A stretch of DNA of 64,000 bases, from positions 1,736,001 to 1,800,000 of the forward strand of contig NZ_CP019448.1 of the NCBI RefSeq assembly GCF_002951835.1. The letters are read 5' to 3'. The stretch comes from Simonsiella muelleri ATCC 29453. GTDB taxonomy: Bacteria; Pseudomonadota; Gammaproteobacteria; Burkholderiales; Neisseriaceae. Position 1 is the first letter of the stretch. Every line of letters starts with the position of its first letter. The notes under the pieces are model-generated. The model was not told the origin of the DNA, did not search any database, and saw only the letters and a program-made list of their open reading frames with translations. Below, one piece after another: positions 17,944 to 26,086 of this stretch. A program made the position numbers and the translations under genes.

Positions 17944-19302
17944 TTAATTTAATTTTGCCAATAATTTTTCATGAATTCCGCCAAACCCACCATTACTCAT
18001 GATTAAAATATGGTCGCCAGTTTGGGCGAATTTAGCCAATTCATTTACAAATTCATCAAACTGTTTGCCAATATGCAATTTATCACCCAATGGCTCCAAT
18101 GCTGCCTGAACATCCCAATCAACACCTCCAGCGTAGCAAAATACGGCGTTTGCTTCTTTCAGGCTGCCTGAAAGTGCGGCTTTCATTGTGCCAAGTTTCA
18201 TAGTGTTGGAACGCGGCTCCAATACGGCGATGATTCGTGCATTGCCGACTTTTTGACGCAGTCCTGCAATGGTGGTTTCAATGGCGGTTGGGTGGTGGGC
18301 AAAGTCATCATACACAGTAATTTGATTCACTACTCCTTTGATTTCCATGCGTCTTTTTACGTTTTTAAATTGACTCAACGCATCACAGGCAGCCTGAACG
18401 CTCACGCCAACGTGTCGCGCTGCTGCAATGACAGCGAGTGCATTTAGGCGATTGTGTTCGCCCAACAATTCCCATTGCACACGTCCGACTTTTTCGCCCT
18501 TAAAAAACACATCAAAGCTGCCTTGTTTGTCTGCTTCGCCAATTTGCCAGCCAGCTTGATTACCAAACCATTCAATCGGTGTCCAGCAACCTTTATCAAT
18601 GGTTTCGTGAATGGCTTCTGCACGACCGCTGGCGATAATCAAACCTTGATTTGGCACGGTGCGAATCAAGTGATGAAATTGTGTTTGAATTGCGGCTAAA
18701 TCGGGGAAAATATCCGCGTGGTCGTATTCTAAATTATTCAAAATGGTGGTGCGCGGACGGTAGTGAACGAATTTGCTGCGTTTGTCAAAAAATGCGGTGT
18801 CGTATTCATCGGCTTCAATCACGAAAAACGCGCTGTCATTTTGTGGCAAACGCGCCGACACACTGAAATTTTGTGGTACACCGCCAATCAAAAAACCTGC
18901 ACCATAACCAGCATATTCTAATACCCACGCCAACATAGATGCGGTAGTGGTTTTGCCGTGCGTTCCCGCCACGCCCAGTACCCACATTTTTTGTAACACG
19001 TTTTCAGACAACCACTGTGGACCTGAAGTGTAAGGCAATCCCTTGTTTAAAATCGCTTCAATCACTTCCATGCCACGCTTGGCGACATTGCCAATAACGT
19101 ACATATCTGCTTGATATTGTTTTAATTGTTCTGCATCAAAACCTTCGTGAACGTCCACGCCTAGCTCGGCTAATTGCGTACTCATTGGCGGATACATTTT
19201 GGCATCACAGCCTGTAACTTTGAACCCTGCTTCTTTGGCAATGCGCGCCAAACCGCCCATAAATGTGCCACCAATACCGATGATGTGAATGTGTTGCATC
19301 AT
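17944..19302 (-). CDS. mpl: UDP-MurNAc:L-Ala-gamma-D-Glu-meso-Dap ligase (murein recycling)
   Basis: Mpl attaches the recycled tripeptide directly to UDP-N-acetylmuramate, returning cell-wall material to synthesis. The product starts MMQHIHIIGIGGTFMGGLA; the P-loop GTHGKTTTAS lies at about 113-122 and the Mur ligase central and C-terminal domains follow (NHRLNALAVIAAARH-type block, YDDFAHHPTAI). It is 452 residues. The frame stays open 86 codons upstream to 19560 without family similarity; the ATG pair at 19302 with GGAAAT in front is the expected start. Confidence 0.92.
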   Translation of the reverse strand: MMQHIHIIGIGGTFMGGLARIAKEAGFKVTGCDAKMYPPMSTQLAELGVDVHEGFDAEQLKQYQADMYVIGNVAKRGMEVIEAILNKGLPYTSGPQWLSENVLQKMWVLGVAGTHGKTTTASMLAWVLEYAGYGAGFLIGGVPQNFSVSARLPQNDSAFFVIEADEYDTAFFDKRSKFVHYRPRTTILNNLEYDHADIFPDLAAIQTQFHHLIRTVPNQGLIIASGRAEAIHETIDKGCWTPIEWFGNQAGWQIGEADKQGSFDVFFKGEKVGRVQWELLGEHNRLNALAVIAAARHVGVSVQAACDALSQFKNVKRRMEIKGVVNQITVYDDFAHHPTAIETTIAGLRQKVGNARIIAVLEPRSNTMKLGTMKAALSGSLKEANAVFCYAGGVDWDVQAALEPLGDKLHIGKQFDEFVNELAKFAQTGDHILIMSNGGFGGIHEKLLAKLN

Positions 19303-19649
19303 GCTAATTTCCATAAAAGTGAAAAATAGATGAATTATAACGGATTTCAGGCTGCTTGGAAGATTGTACGGCAGTACAATAATCACGCCATTCTCAACTC
19401 TATCTAAATTAAGATATGGCAATTGAATAAAAAGGGGCATAACCCCACTCTTAAAGATACCCGTCAAGTGTAAGGACGCGCCAGCTTTTGCATTGCGAAG
19501 AAATAAAAAATGCACCTGCTTTTGCATCAACAGCATTTTAACATCTGCACCCAGCTCCAAACTGGGTGTTTATTTTTTTGATGCATAATATCTACCATCT
19601 ACCAAACCGTTTCAAAGCACATAATTATGATTTTAAACGGTTTTCATTT
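19303..19649. other. Intergenic DNA with plus-strand terminator
   Basis: No gene is recognised. A perfect stem CACCCAG (about 19545-19551) and CTGGGTG with a T-rich tail forms an intrinsic terminator on the plus strand, yet no plus-strand gene precedes it. The block from about 19360 to 19560 therefore could encode a small RNA. A small palindrome ATTGTAC/GTACAAT lies near 19363. On the minus strand the block is one open frame continuous with mpl. Confidence 0.35.
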
Positions 19650-20501
19650 TCAGGCAGCCTGAAATTTGTAAATCATATTATCTTCGTAATGCGCTGTTTT
19701 GTTCATTGTAATGTGAACGCTAATTTTTTGATAATCCTGTAAATTTTGCCAACCTTCTGCCTTTTCATTCACAATCAAATCCAAATAATCAAGCAGTTCA
19801 CTCCGCGTTGATGAGAAGAATACAAACGGCGGTCGCACCAAACGCATCAGCCGTAAAAATTCAACCATACCAAAATAGCCAGCTTTGCGATACGCGCCTT
19901 GCGCGGTGCTAACATAGGGTGGGTCAAGCACGAGTAAAGCATTTGAATTATCTTGGAATTCAGGCAATAATTCATGATACGATTTACTTACCACTTCCAC
20001 GCCGTCTAAATAGTCGTCCGCGCTGGGATAATCACTCAATCGCACATTATTAAAATAAGTATGATTGTATATTAAATCATGCAAATCAGTTGGTTGCCGA
20101 CTGCTAAACAAAATCCAACTCGCCACGCAATCCAAATCAATATAGCCGCCAAATGTTTGTAAGGTAGTCTGAATGGTCTTTTTCAGCGTTTCAGGCAGCT
20201 TTTGATTGCGCGGATAATCTCTGGTTAAATCAAAAATGATTTTGCGTAATTGATTGGTATCATTGATGTTTTGCAAACGCTCGGTATAACCGTCAAAATC
20301 ATTGTAAATCACACGAGCTTTGGGTAAAACCTGTTTTGCGGTGTGAGCCAACAGTCCCGAGCCACCAAAGGCATCAACAATTGTCCAGCCATCGCCATCA
20401 TTCGGAATTTGCTGTTTTAATAACGTTTTAAAGTGGTTTAAAAATCGGCGTTTTTGTCCTGTAAAGGGTAAGGGGGCTTGGGTGTGGATATAAAAAAGTT
20501 T
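19650..20501 (-). pseudogene. D12-class DNA adenine N6-methyltransferase lacking its start
   Basis: Dam-like enzymes of this class methylate adenine and, in phages, protect DNA from restriction. The frame contains PLPFTGQKRRFLNHF (the substrate-binding N-terminal region), the SAM-binding AFGGSGLLAH and the catalytic VLDPPYVS. There is no ATG or GTG between the in-frame stop at 20502 and the SAM motif; the first usable codon would be TTG at 20351, inside that motif. Its 5' end has been replaced by the repeat at 20494-20612. Other residues look intact, so it may be a recent break. Confidence 0.75.
20414..20444. repeat. Phased TTTTAA triplet
   Basis: Three T-to-A steps of TTTTAA/TTTAAA lie at 20418, 20429 and 20439, about 11 bases apart, within the methylase frame. 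See the longer array at 21651-21720. Confidence 0.4.
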
Positions 20502-20612
20502 TTAGATGCGCTCAAACGCTTTAAAAAGTGCTTTAACAGCGATTTTTGAAATAAACAAACAAAATCCCACTTGAATTTCATGTTTCAAGTGGGAGTTTTG
20601 GGGTTCAGGCTG
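20494..20612 (-). repeat. Inverted copy of the 119-bp sequence at 36707-36825
   Basis: Read on the minus strand, this matches 36707-36825 at all but one base by eye. It contains the terminator hairpin that follows the small putative immunity gene in both places. Similarity fades immediately beyond CTAAAAACTTTT, where the methylase frame begins here. Confidence 0.92.
20565..20594 (-). terminator. Terminator after orphan immunity-like gene
   Basis: Perfect 11-base stem TCCCACTTGAA (20565-20575) / TTCAAGTGGGA (20584-20594), followed on the minus strand by TTTTGTTTGTTT. An identical hairpin follows the homologous gene at 36339-36674. Confidence 0.85.
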
Positions 20613-20620
20613 TTTGACGA

Positions 20621-20974
20621 TTAGTAGCACACACCGACTACCTCATGTGCCGAGCCAGCCATGTGCTGGATAATTTCATCAAATTCGGGAGGTATATCAA
20701 AACCTGCATGGTCAAACACAGAAATCATTTCACTATCATGCACCAAAGGGGCTTCAATCAGACTGCCACCAGCAGGTAGAGGGGAAACATCAGCAACCTG
20801 TGCAGACAAAGCTTTGTTTATCGCGCTTTGTAAAGTGCGAACCGCCATATCATCACCACTTAATTTACCCGATACAGGCAACTCAAAACCACGTTTATTA
20901 ATGGTTTCACGTTCCCAAGTGATTTGACCGATGTCTTTCCCCTGTTTACGTAACATAAATTGAATAGAAATCAT
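20621..20974 (-). CDS. Putative immunity protein of the orphan toxin cassette
   Basis: No named family is recognised. The 117-residue product is homologous to the one at 36339-36674: both have DIGQITWERE / NFGQINWQRE near residue 12, an internal GxLSG/GRITG then a conserved A..LQSAINKAL-like helix, and end with FDHAGFDIP / LQNFGFDVP. Its ATG overlaps the toxin-domain stop as ATGA, exactly as in the other cassette. The pairing suggests that it binds and neutralises the toxin domain; this is inferred only from layout. A strong terminator follows. Confidence 0.7.
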   Translation of the reverse strand: MISIQFMLRKQGKDIGQITWERETINKRGFELPVSGKLSGDDMAVRTLQSAINKALSAQVADVSPLPAGGSLIEAPLVHDSEMISVFDHAGFDIPPEFDEIIQHMAGSAHEVVGVCY

Positions 20975-21465
20975 GGTTGATACCTTACCAATAAAGCCAA
21001 TCCAAAATACAAAAAATCAGGCTTTTTTGCCAATTCCTGATAACGCTTATCATCGCCCCCCAATAATGCCTCAAATATCATGGTCATCATTTCCAATGGC
21101 AATGGGTCGTCTTCATCGCCGTACATTTTACCATAATAGGGATTGGGAAAATCATCACGTTTACCAATTTCTTTTGCATTATATCGGCTATTCCCTGTCA
21201 TTTTTTGCATGGTTTGAACTTTATCTTTTACCGTACGCTCATGCCACAAACGGACAAAATAATCGTTCAATTCAGGCAAAACATTTTGTAAACGATGGAC
21301 AAACTCATGACGTTGTGTAGAAATAAAACGTACGGCATTGTGTTTCAAGTTATTTAACATCATGCTATCGCCCTGTTGAAAAGCCATCACATTACCTTTA
21401 GTTTTGAATGCCCATTGAAAGACTTCTGCACCATTGGCAAATTGATGTGGTTTATTTCGCATCAT
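20971..21465 (-). CDS. Orphan MuF-type toxin C-terminal domain with HExxH
   Basis: The 164-residue product aligns with the C-terminus of the MuF protein at 34609-36342. Shared blocks are HEFVHRLQ (residues 53-60, zinc-metallopeptidase-like HExxH), LPEL, an N-x-YYGKMY block, LEMMTMIFEALLGG and LYFGLALLVRY. It lacks the head-morphogenesis domain. Reading upstream with one frame change near the A-run at about 21514 gives a further 50 plausible residues (GLARQIGREPCIHQVF), so the gene looks like a detached, partly broken tail of a larger protein. It overlaps the immunity-like gene by ATGA. Confidence 0.65.
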   Translation of the reverse strand: MMRNKPHQFANGAEVFQWAFKTKGNVMAFQQGDSMMLNNLKHNAVRFISTQRHEFVHRLQNVLPELNDYFVRLWHERTVKDKVQTMQKMTGNSRYNAKEIGKRDDFPNPYYGKMYGDEDDPLPLEMMTMIFEALLGGDDKRYQELAKKPDFLYFGLALLVRYQP

Positions 21466-21650
21466 AGAAATAAAATTCTTATCTGATTGTGGGGTAGTGA
21501 TAGTTTTTGCATAGGTGCAAAGCGCGATTCAATTTGTGTGAACACTTGATGAATACAAGGCTCACGCCCAATTTGTCGCGCTAAACCAGTTGCATCAGCT
21601 TTTGTCAAAAATGCGAAAAAATGAGCATATTTTGATGAAAAATTATCAGC

Positions 21651-21720
21651 TTTTAAAGAATTTTAAGCACATTTTAATCAGGTTTTAAACACCTTTTAAA
21701 CGTGCTTTAATTTTTTAAAT
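21651..21720. repeat. Phased TTTTAAA array, seven units
   Basis: T-to-A steps of TTTTAA(A) words fall at 21654, 21664, 21675, 21686, 21697, 21708 and 21716: intervals of 10, 11, 11, 11, 11 and 8 bases. The region is non-coding and lies between the orphan toxin fragment and the S24 remnant. Such helical phasing predicts curved DNA or a row of protein sites. Confidence 0.7.
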
Positions 21721-21850
21721 GCGGCGACCAAGCCACACAACCTGCCCAATAATCATAATACTTTCAGTGTTATGCTCTTCTGATAAATCAATTTCAAAGG
21801 TTCGTAACTGTCGCCTTTTACGGAAATAACAGACAGCTGCTCAAAATGGC
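21715..21850 (-). pseudogene. C-terminal remnant of an S24/LexA-type phage repressor
   Basis: The minus strand reads HFEQLSVISVKGDSYEP, then after a one-base frame change FEIDLSEEHNTES and IIGQVVWLGRRI to a stop at 21715. This is the typical end of LexA/CI-like repressors with the S24 peptidase fold (VISDN...Y, I.G.V.W.GR). The N-terminal and catalytic serine parts are missing and the frame is shifted near 21795, so it is dead. It indicates a second phage beside the Mu-like prophage. Confidence 0.7.
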
Positions 21851-21990
21851 GTGTGATAAGGATATGAATTGAAGTGCTACCAGCCAGCCACACGCGACAA
21901 TATGGCATAATGCGCTCTGTGAACAGCGTGCCATGCGCCCCAAGCGAGCCAGCGCACCCCACACGCCCTGCCATTTGGTAGGGCTTTTTT
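21850..21990 (+). other. GC-rich structured block ending in a terminator
   Basis: Between the S24 remnant and the Mu-like repressor, about 135 bases are markedly GC-richer than the surroundings and rich in small inverted repeats (GTGTG/CACAC, GGCAT/ATGCC). The block ends with the stem GCCCT (21965-21969) / AGGGC (21980-21984) and six T on the plus strand. It could be a small RNA or the end of a lost gene. No protein is convincing. Confidence 0.35.
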
Positions 21991-22010
21991 ATGGACGAAA
22001 CTTGAAACTG

Positions 22011-22047
22011 AACTTGGAACTCAATTTCTTGCTTTATGTTCCAAGTT
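22011..22047 (-). terminator. Inverted repeat at the repressor 3' end
   Basis: AACTTGGAAC at 22011-22020 and GTTCCAAGTT at 22038-22047 form a perfect 10-base stem overlapping the repressor stop codon. It could terminate the repressor transcript. The same core also appears in the site cluster at 22716-22834, so it may be a protein-binding site. Confidence 0.5.
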
Positions 22048-22414
22048 ATTTACTTGAATTAGTCTGAATTTCTTTTTTCTCTGCACCGCGAGCCGCACTT
22101 AAAATTACGGCTTGCCCTAATTCGCTGGCTTGACGAAATAAAGCCAGTAGTTCTAATTCTTTGTTGCTTAATGAATTTTCAGGCTGCCTGAAAGTTTCAA
22201 CATTGTTATTTTTACCTGTCATCACATAATCAATATCAATGCCAGCATTTTTAAATAGGAAGAGTTGTTCTGCTTTTGGCTGACTGATATTTCTTTCATA
22301 ATCCCCCCACATTCTTGCAGAAACACCACATTTTTCAGCAGCTTGCGCTTGGGTTAAGCCTAACTTTTTTCTTTCAGTTTTCAATCTGTTGCCAAAATCG
22401 GAGGAATTATTCAT
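22046..22414 (-). CDS. Phage repressor, HTH_XRE type
   Basis: The 122-residue product has an N-terminal Cro/CI helix-turn-helix (LKTERKKLGLTQAQAAEKCGVSARMWGDYER) followed by a short helical C-terminus (ELLALFRQASELGQAVILSAARG) typical of small repressors without a peptidase domain. It is transcribed leftward, divergent from the Ner-like gene, and so corresponds to Mu c, which keeps the lytic genes off. Candidate targets are the two promoters at 22425 and 28881. An inverted repeat AACTTGGAAC overlaps its 3' end and may terminate it. Confidence 0.85.
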   Translation of the reverse strand: MNNSSDFGNRLKTERKKLGLTQAQAAEKCGVSARMWGDYERNISQPKAEQLFLFKNAGIDIDYVMTGKNNNVETFRQPENSLSNKELELLALFRQASELGQAVILSAARGAEKKEIQTNSSK

Positions 22415-22424
22415 GAAATCTCTC

Positions 22425-22454
22425 TTGCTAAAAAGGAAGAACTCTTCCTATAAT
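22425..22454 (+). promoter_or_regulatory. Early promoter with palindromic operator
   Basis: TTGCTA (22425-22430) and TATAAT (22449-22454) are 18 bases apart, facing the Ner-like and transposase genes. The spacer holds the palindrome GGAAGA-AC-TCTTCC. The words AAGGAA, TATAATTyACrCATCAA recur at the second promoter (28881-28909), which suggests shared control, most simply by the divergent repressor. Confidence 0.65.
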
Positions 22455-22531
22455 TCACACATCAATACAGCACTATTCTAGTAATAGGACTGAAACAATC
22501 CTGCATTTTACCATATTTTGAAGGAGCTAAC

Positions 22532-22708
22532 ATGGCTTTAACTGCTGAAAAATTAAAGGAAAATTTTGCCAAAGAAGGCAAAACATTGGCGCAATGGGCG
22601 CGTGATAATGGCTATAAACCGCGTGATGTTTGGTTAGTAGTCGGTGGACAAAACAAAGCTCGCTATGGTCGCGGTCATGAAATTGCCGTGAAATTGGGCT
22701 TGAAATAA
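22532..22708 (+). CDS. BcepMu gp16-like / Ner-type DNA-binding protein
   Basis: This 58-residue protein (FAKEGKTLAQWARDNGYKPRDVW, then GHEIAVKLGLK) resembles the small phage-associated proteins found in the Ner position of BcepMu-like phages. Ner of Mu represses the early and repressor promoters at the onset of lytic growth. A strong GGAG lies 7 bases before the ATG. The helix-turn-helix role fits KTLAQWARDNGY but is inferred. Confidence 0.8.
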   Translation: MALTAEKLKENFAKEGKTLAQWARDNGYKPRDVWLVVGGQNKARYGRGHEIAVKLGLK

Positions 22709-22715
22709 GCAGCTT

Positions 22716-22834
22716 AACTTGGACATTTTAATAAATTAACTCGGACACGTCCTAGTTATTAAAAATCAAATGGTTAGTTTATTTTTGAGAAAAATAAACT
22801 CGGACACTAAAACCAAAGATAAAACGTCCAAGTT
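22716..22834. promoter_or_regulatory. Cluster of AACTnGGAC sites before the transposase gene
   Basis: Sites lie at 22716 (AACTTGGACA, plus), 22738-22757 (an inverted pair, AACTCGGAC / GTCCTAGTT), 22797 (AACTCGGACA, plus) and 22825-22834 (CGTCCAAGTT, minus). An 11-base perfect inverted repeat, AGTTTATTTTT with a 3-base loop, lies at 22776-22800. A related pair flanks the repressor end at 22011 and 22038. They are probably binding sites for Ner, repressor or transposase. Confidence 0.55.
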
Positions 22835-22846
22835 TGGAGTGGAAAA

Positions 22847-24970
22847 ATGGAATACATCACAGCTTTTGAAATGGCAAAAATGAAAATTTCAGGACTGCCT
22901 GAAAGCGATAGACGGTTGAGAGAAAAAGCCAAACGCGAAAACTGGCGTTCACGCCCGCGCGTGGGGCGAGGTGGTGGTGTGGAATACGAAATCGCAGCCC
23001 TGCCTACCCCCATTCGCGAAGCGGTGGAAAAGAAACTGGCTGCCGAAATTTTGGCGCAACAGCCTGATTTACCCAATATGCAAACGGTTTCAGGCAGCCT
23101 GAACCCCCAAAATCAGGCAAAACCCAAAAAATCACGCGCCAAATCAAAAGATTTGCCGACCGTCCACAGACCCGAAGACACGCAATTGGCTTTGGATTTG
23201 GAAGACCCAAATATAGAAGCTAAAAATTTGAATTTCAAACAAAAAAATTGCGCCAATGCACGAATCGCCATTGTGGCAGATGTGTTGAGCATAGGCGATA
23301 CATTGAGTTTATCGCAAAACAAAGCCGTAGCCTATTTTTTGGAACAAATGCGCGAAGGTACGCTGCCCGAGCGAATTGAACATTTAATCCCCATTGCCAA
23401 TGCGCGGAGCAACAACAAACGTGATTTGTCCAAGCGCACTTTGATGGAGTGGGTGTTGAATTTTAAGTCGGCTGGCAACAACAAAAATGCCCGACTGTTG
23501 GCACTTGCACCACGCGCGACCAAATACGAAACCTCGCCTTTGTCGCTGTGGTGGATGCGCGATTTTATGCACATTCATCGTGTGCCACAAAAGCCCAAAT
23601 TGGTACACAGCTATCAGCGATTTACCCAACTTTATCAACAAAAACAGGATTTTGATATGAAACTGTTACCCAGTATTGATGCGGTTCGCCGTGCTTGGAA
23701 TGCTTTGCCTGAAATCATCCGTGAACGCGGTCGGCGCACAGGCTCGCAATACAAACAGTTGCTGCCCTATGTGCAACGCGATTGGACGACCAACATTAAT
23801 CCCAATAACGTGTGGATTATTGACGGACACAGCTTTAAAGCGCGTGTGCGACACATGGAACACGGTCAGCCCTTTGTGCCTGAAATCACGTTTGTGATTG
23901 ACGGCTGTACGCGTAAAATTGTTGGTTTTTCAATTGCTTTGGCAGAAAGCAGTAAAGCGGTTGCCGATGCGTTAAGAATGGGTTTGCGACATGGTGGTTT
24001 GCCGGTCATCATCTATTCGGACAATGGCAAAGGCGAAACAGGACGCGACATCACAGGCGAATTGACGGGTTTTTGTCCGCGTTTGGATATTCAACATCAA
24101 ACAGGGATTGCAGGTAACCCACAAGGGCGTGGCGTGATTGAGGGATTATGGGATAACACGCTGATTAAATTAGCTAAAACCTATCCCACTTATCACGGTA
24201 AAGACATGGACAAATCCGCAGGGCATTTGATGTATCGCAAAACCGAAAGCTGGGCAAAAGCCGAACGAGACGGCAAAAAACTGACCGATGAACAGCAAAA
24301 ATACAAGGCGTTGTGTCCGACTTGGCAACAGTTTTATGTGGATTTGTTAGCAACCATTCATGAATACAACCACCGCCCACATCGCACCTTGCCCAAAAAA
24401 GACGATGGCGAGCGTTACAACCCAACGGAATATTGGGCGCAACGAATGGCGCAAGTACCACCCGAAGAGCAGCCTGAAATTTTGTCGGAAGACGAATTGG
24501 CTTTGTTGGAACGCAGCATGGAAAAACGCAAACCGTATCGCGGTTGGATTCGTTTTAATAATCAAAGCTATTTTTTGGCGGATTTGGCGGCACACGAAGG
24601 CAAGACGGTGTTGATTGCCTATGATTGGGACAATGCACAGAATATTTTTGTGTATCAAAAAAATGGGTGTTTGATTGGCAAGGCGGTTTTAAATGGCAAC
24701 GCACGCGATGCTTTCACGAACGTGAAGAGTATGCGCGAGACACAAAAAGAAAATCGTGCCAAAAAACAAATTACACGCCTGAAAAACAAAGTTAAGCGTA
24801 TTGAAATGGATTTAAATGGTGGCGACATTATTGAAAATACACCTGATTTTAGCAAATGGTTGCCCGATTTGGTAGCGTCTAATGATGTGGATTTCAGGCA
24901 GCCTGAAACGGTGGAAGTGGCAGAAGTGGCGGAAGTAAGCGAATTATCCAAAAAATATTTTGGTTTTTGA
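22847..24970 (+). CDS. Mu-type DDE transposase (MuA-like)
   Basis: The A protein binds the phage ends and performs the strand cuts and joining of replicative transposition. The N-terminus (to about residue 65) is the Mu-type winged-helix DNA-binding domain; the RNase H-like core has WIIDGHSF (Asp about 326), IYSDNGKGE (Asp about 391) and GVIEGLWDN (Glu about 431) as the DDE triad, followed by the Mu C-terminal beta-barrel and basic helical tail (residues 640-665). It is 707 residues, normal for the family. GGAG precedes the ATG. Uptake sequences lie in frame near residues 83 and 683. Confidence 0.93.
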   Translation: MEYITAFEMAKMKISGLPESDRRLREKAKRENWRSRPRVGRGGGVEYEIAALPTPIREAVEKKLAAEILAQQPDLPNMQTVSGSLNPQNQAKPKKSRAKSKDLPTVHRPEDTQLALDLEDPNIEAKNLNFKQKNCANARIAIVADVLSIGDTLSLSQNKAVAYFLEQMREGTLPERIEHLIPIANARSNNKRDLSKRTLMEWVLNFKSAGNNKNARLLALAPRATKYETSPLSLWWMRDFMHIHRVPQKPKLVHSYQRFTQLYQQKQDFDMKLLPSIDAVRRAWNALPEIIRERGRRTGSQYKQLLPYVQRDWTTNINPNNVWIIDGHSFKARVRHMEHGQPFVPEITFVIDGCTRKIVGFSIALAESSKAVADALRMGLRHGGLPVIIYSDNGKGETGRDITGELTGFCPRLDIQHQTGIAGNPQGRGVIEGLWDNTLIKLAKTYPTYHGKDMDKSAGHLMYRKTESWAKAERDGKKLTDEQQKYKALCPTWQQFYVDLLATIHEYNHRPHRTLPKKDDGERYNPTEYWAQRMAQVPPEEQPEILSEDELALLERSMEKRKPYRGWIRFNNQSYFLADLAAHEGKTVLIAYDWDNAQNIFVYQKNGCLIGKAVLNGNARDAFTNVKSMRETQKENRAKKQITRLKNKVKRIEMDLNGGDIIENTPDFSKWLPDLVASNDVDFRQPETVEVAEVAEVSELSKKYFGF

Positions 24971-25008
24971 TTTTTAAAACGATTTTGAAACACTTTTAAA
25001 GGAATTTA
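24971..25008. repeat. Phased TTTTAAA array between A and B
   Basis: T-to-A (or T-to-G) steps at 24975, 24986, 24997 and 25007, spaced 11, 11 and 10 bases, fill the 41-base gap between the two transposition genes. Confidence 0.55.
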
Positions 25009-25011
25009 ATC

Positions 25012-25911
25012 ATGACTTTACAAGAACAACTGGAAAAATTGATGTCCGAAACAGGCACCCAGCAAAGCGATGTAGCAAAAGGGATTGGTCAATCGGATGC
25101 ATTGGTCAGCCAATGGCGCAAAGGTGTGTACAAAGGCAACAATGCCAAAGTAGATGAAGCCATTGCCAATTTTATCCACCGTGAACAAAAGAAACGCGAA
25201 ATCAAAGATTTGGAAATTGTGTTTTGCCGCACCGAAACCGCCAAACGTGTTTGGGCATTTTTGGAAATGGTGCATCAATCACGCGGTCAAGGTTTGTTTG
25301 TGGGGCGTGCTGGCATGGGTAAAACCACCATTCAGCGTGAATACGCTCGCCACCACCCTGATGTGATTTTGCTGGAAGTCAGTCCCACTTACACGCCAGC
25401 TGTGATTTTGAAAACCATTGCCAAGAAAATCGGCGCAAGCCATTCAGGCAGCCTGAACGATATTTATGAAGCCATTTTAGCAAAATTAACAGGCTCGGGG
25501 CGCATGATTTTGGCAGACGAAGCAGAAAATTTGTCTACTCGTTCGCTGGAAATTTTACGCCGTTTGCGCGACCAAGCCAAAATTGGCTTATTGTTGGCAG
25601 GGACGATGCGTTTGAAAACCAATTTGATTGGCAGACATGGCGAATTGGAACAATTGTTTAGTCGTGTGGGTTGTACTTTTATCTTACCCGAGCATACGGC
25701 AGATGATGAATTGGCACAGATTTTACGGATTACTTTACCCAGTTTGAGCATGCAATTGAACCAAAAAATCGTGAAATCAGCAAATGGCAGTTTGCGGCGT
25801 TTGGAAAATTTGATGTATTACTTGGACAGAGCCAGTAAGCAAAGCGAAACAGCCATCAATGAAGAAATGCTGCAAGTGATTGAAAAATGGTTATTAGCAC
25901 ATGGGGCTTAA
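25012..25911 (+). CDS. Transposition target ATPase (MuB-like)
   Basis: MuB is an AAA+ ATPase that coats target DNA, picks the insertion site and activates MuA. The 299-residue product has an N-terminal helix-turn-helix (DVAKGIGQSDALVSQWR), Walker A GRAGMGKTT near residue 98, Walker B MILADEAENL near 165 and a C-terminal helical domain. It follows the transposase by 41 bases, with AAAGGA as the ribosome-binding site. SGSLN near residue 145 is encoded by an in-frame uptake sequence. Confidence 0.9.
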   Translation: MTLQEQLEKLMSETGTQQSDVAKGIGQSDALVSQWRKGVYKGNNAKVDEAIANFIHREQKKREIKDLEIVFCRTETAKRVWAFLEMVHQSRGQGLFVGRAGMGKTTIQREYARHHPDVILLEVSPTYTPAVILKTIAKKIGASHSGSLNDIYEAILAKLTGSGRMILADEAENLSTRSLEILRRLRDQAKIGLLLAGTMRLKTNLIGRHGELEQLFSRVGCTFILPEHTADDELAQILRITLPSLSMQLNQKIVKSANGSLRRLENLMYYLDRASKQSETAINEEMLQVIEKWLLAHGA

Positions 25912-25915
25912 CGCC

Positions 25916-26086
25916 ATGAAATCACGAAAATATCCACGCATGAAGCGTTGTGCGTGTTGTGGTAAAGTCCGATTTTTACGGCATTTTCAAAGAATTGGGC
26001 GTGGTAGAACATTGGCAAATTGGGCGAAATGTTGTAGAAGTTGTGAATTTAACTCTTTAATAAACAAGGAAAATCATCATGATTGA
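25916..26086 (+). CDS. Small zinc-ribbon-like phage protein
   Basis: The 56-residue basic product carries CACCG near residue 12 and CCRSCEF near residue 43, two pairs of cysteines that could bind zinc. No named family is recognised. The ATG at 25916 follows the MuB stop by 4 bases. Its end overlaps the next gene by 8 bases, which supports its being real. Confidence 0.6.
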   Translation: MKSRKYPRMKRCACCGKVRFLRHFQRIGRGRTLANWAKCCRSCEFNSLINKENHHD

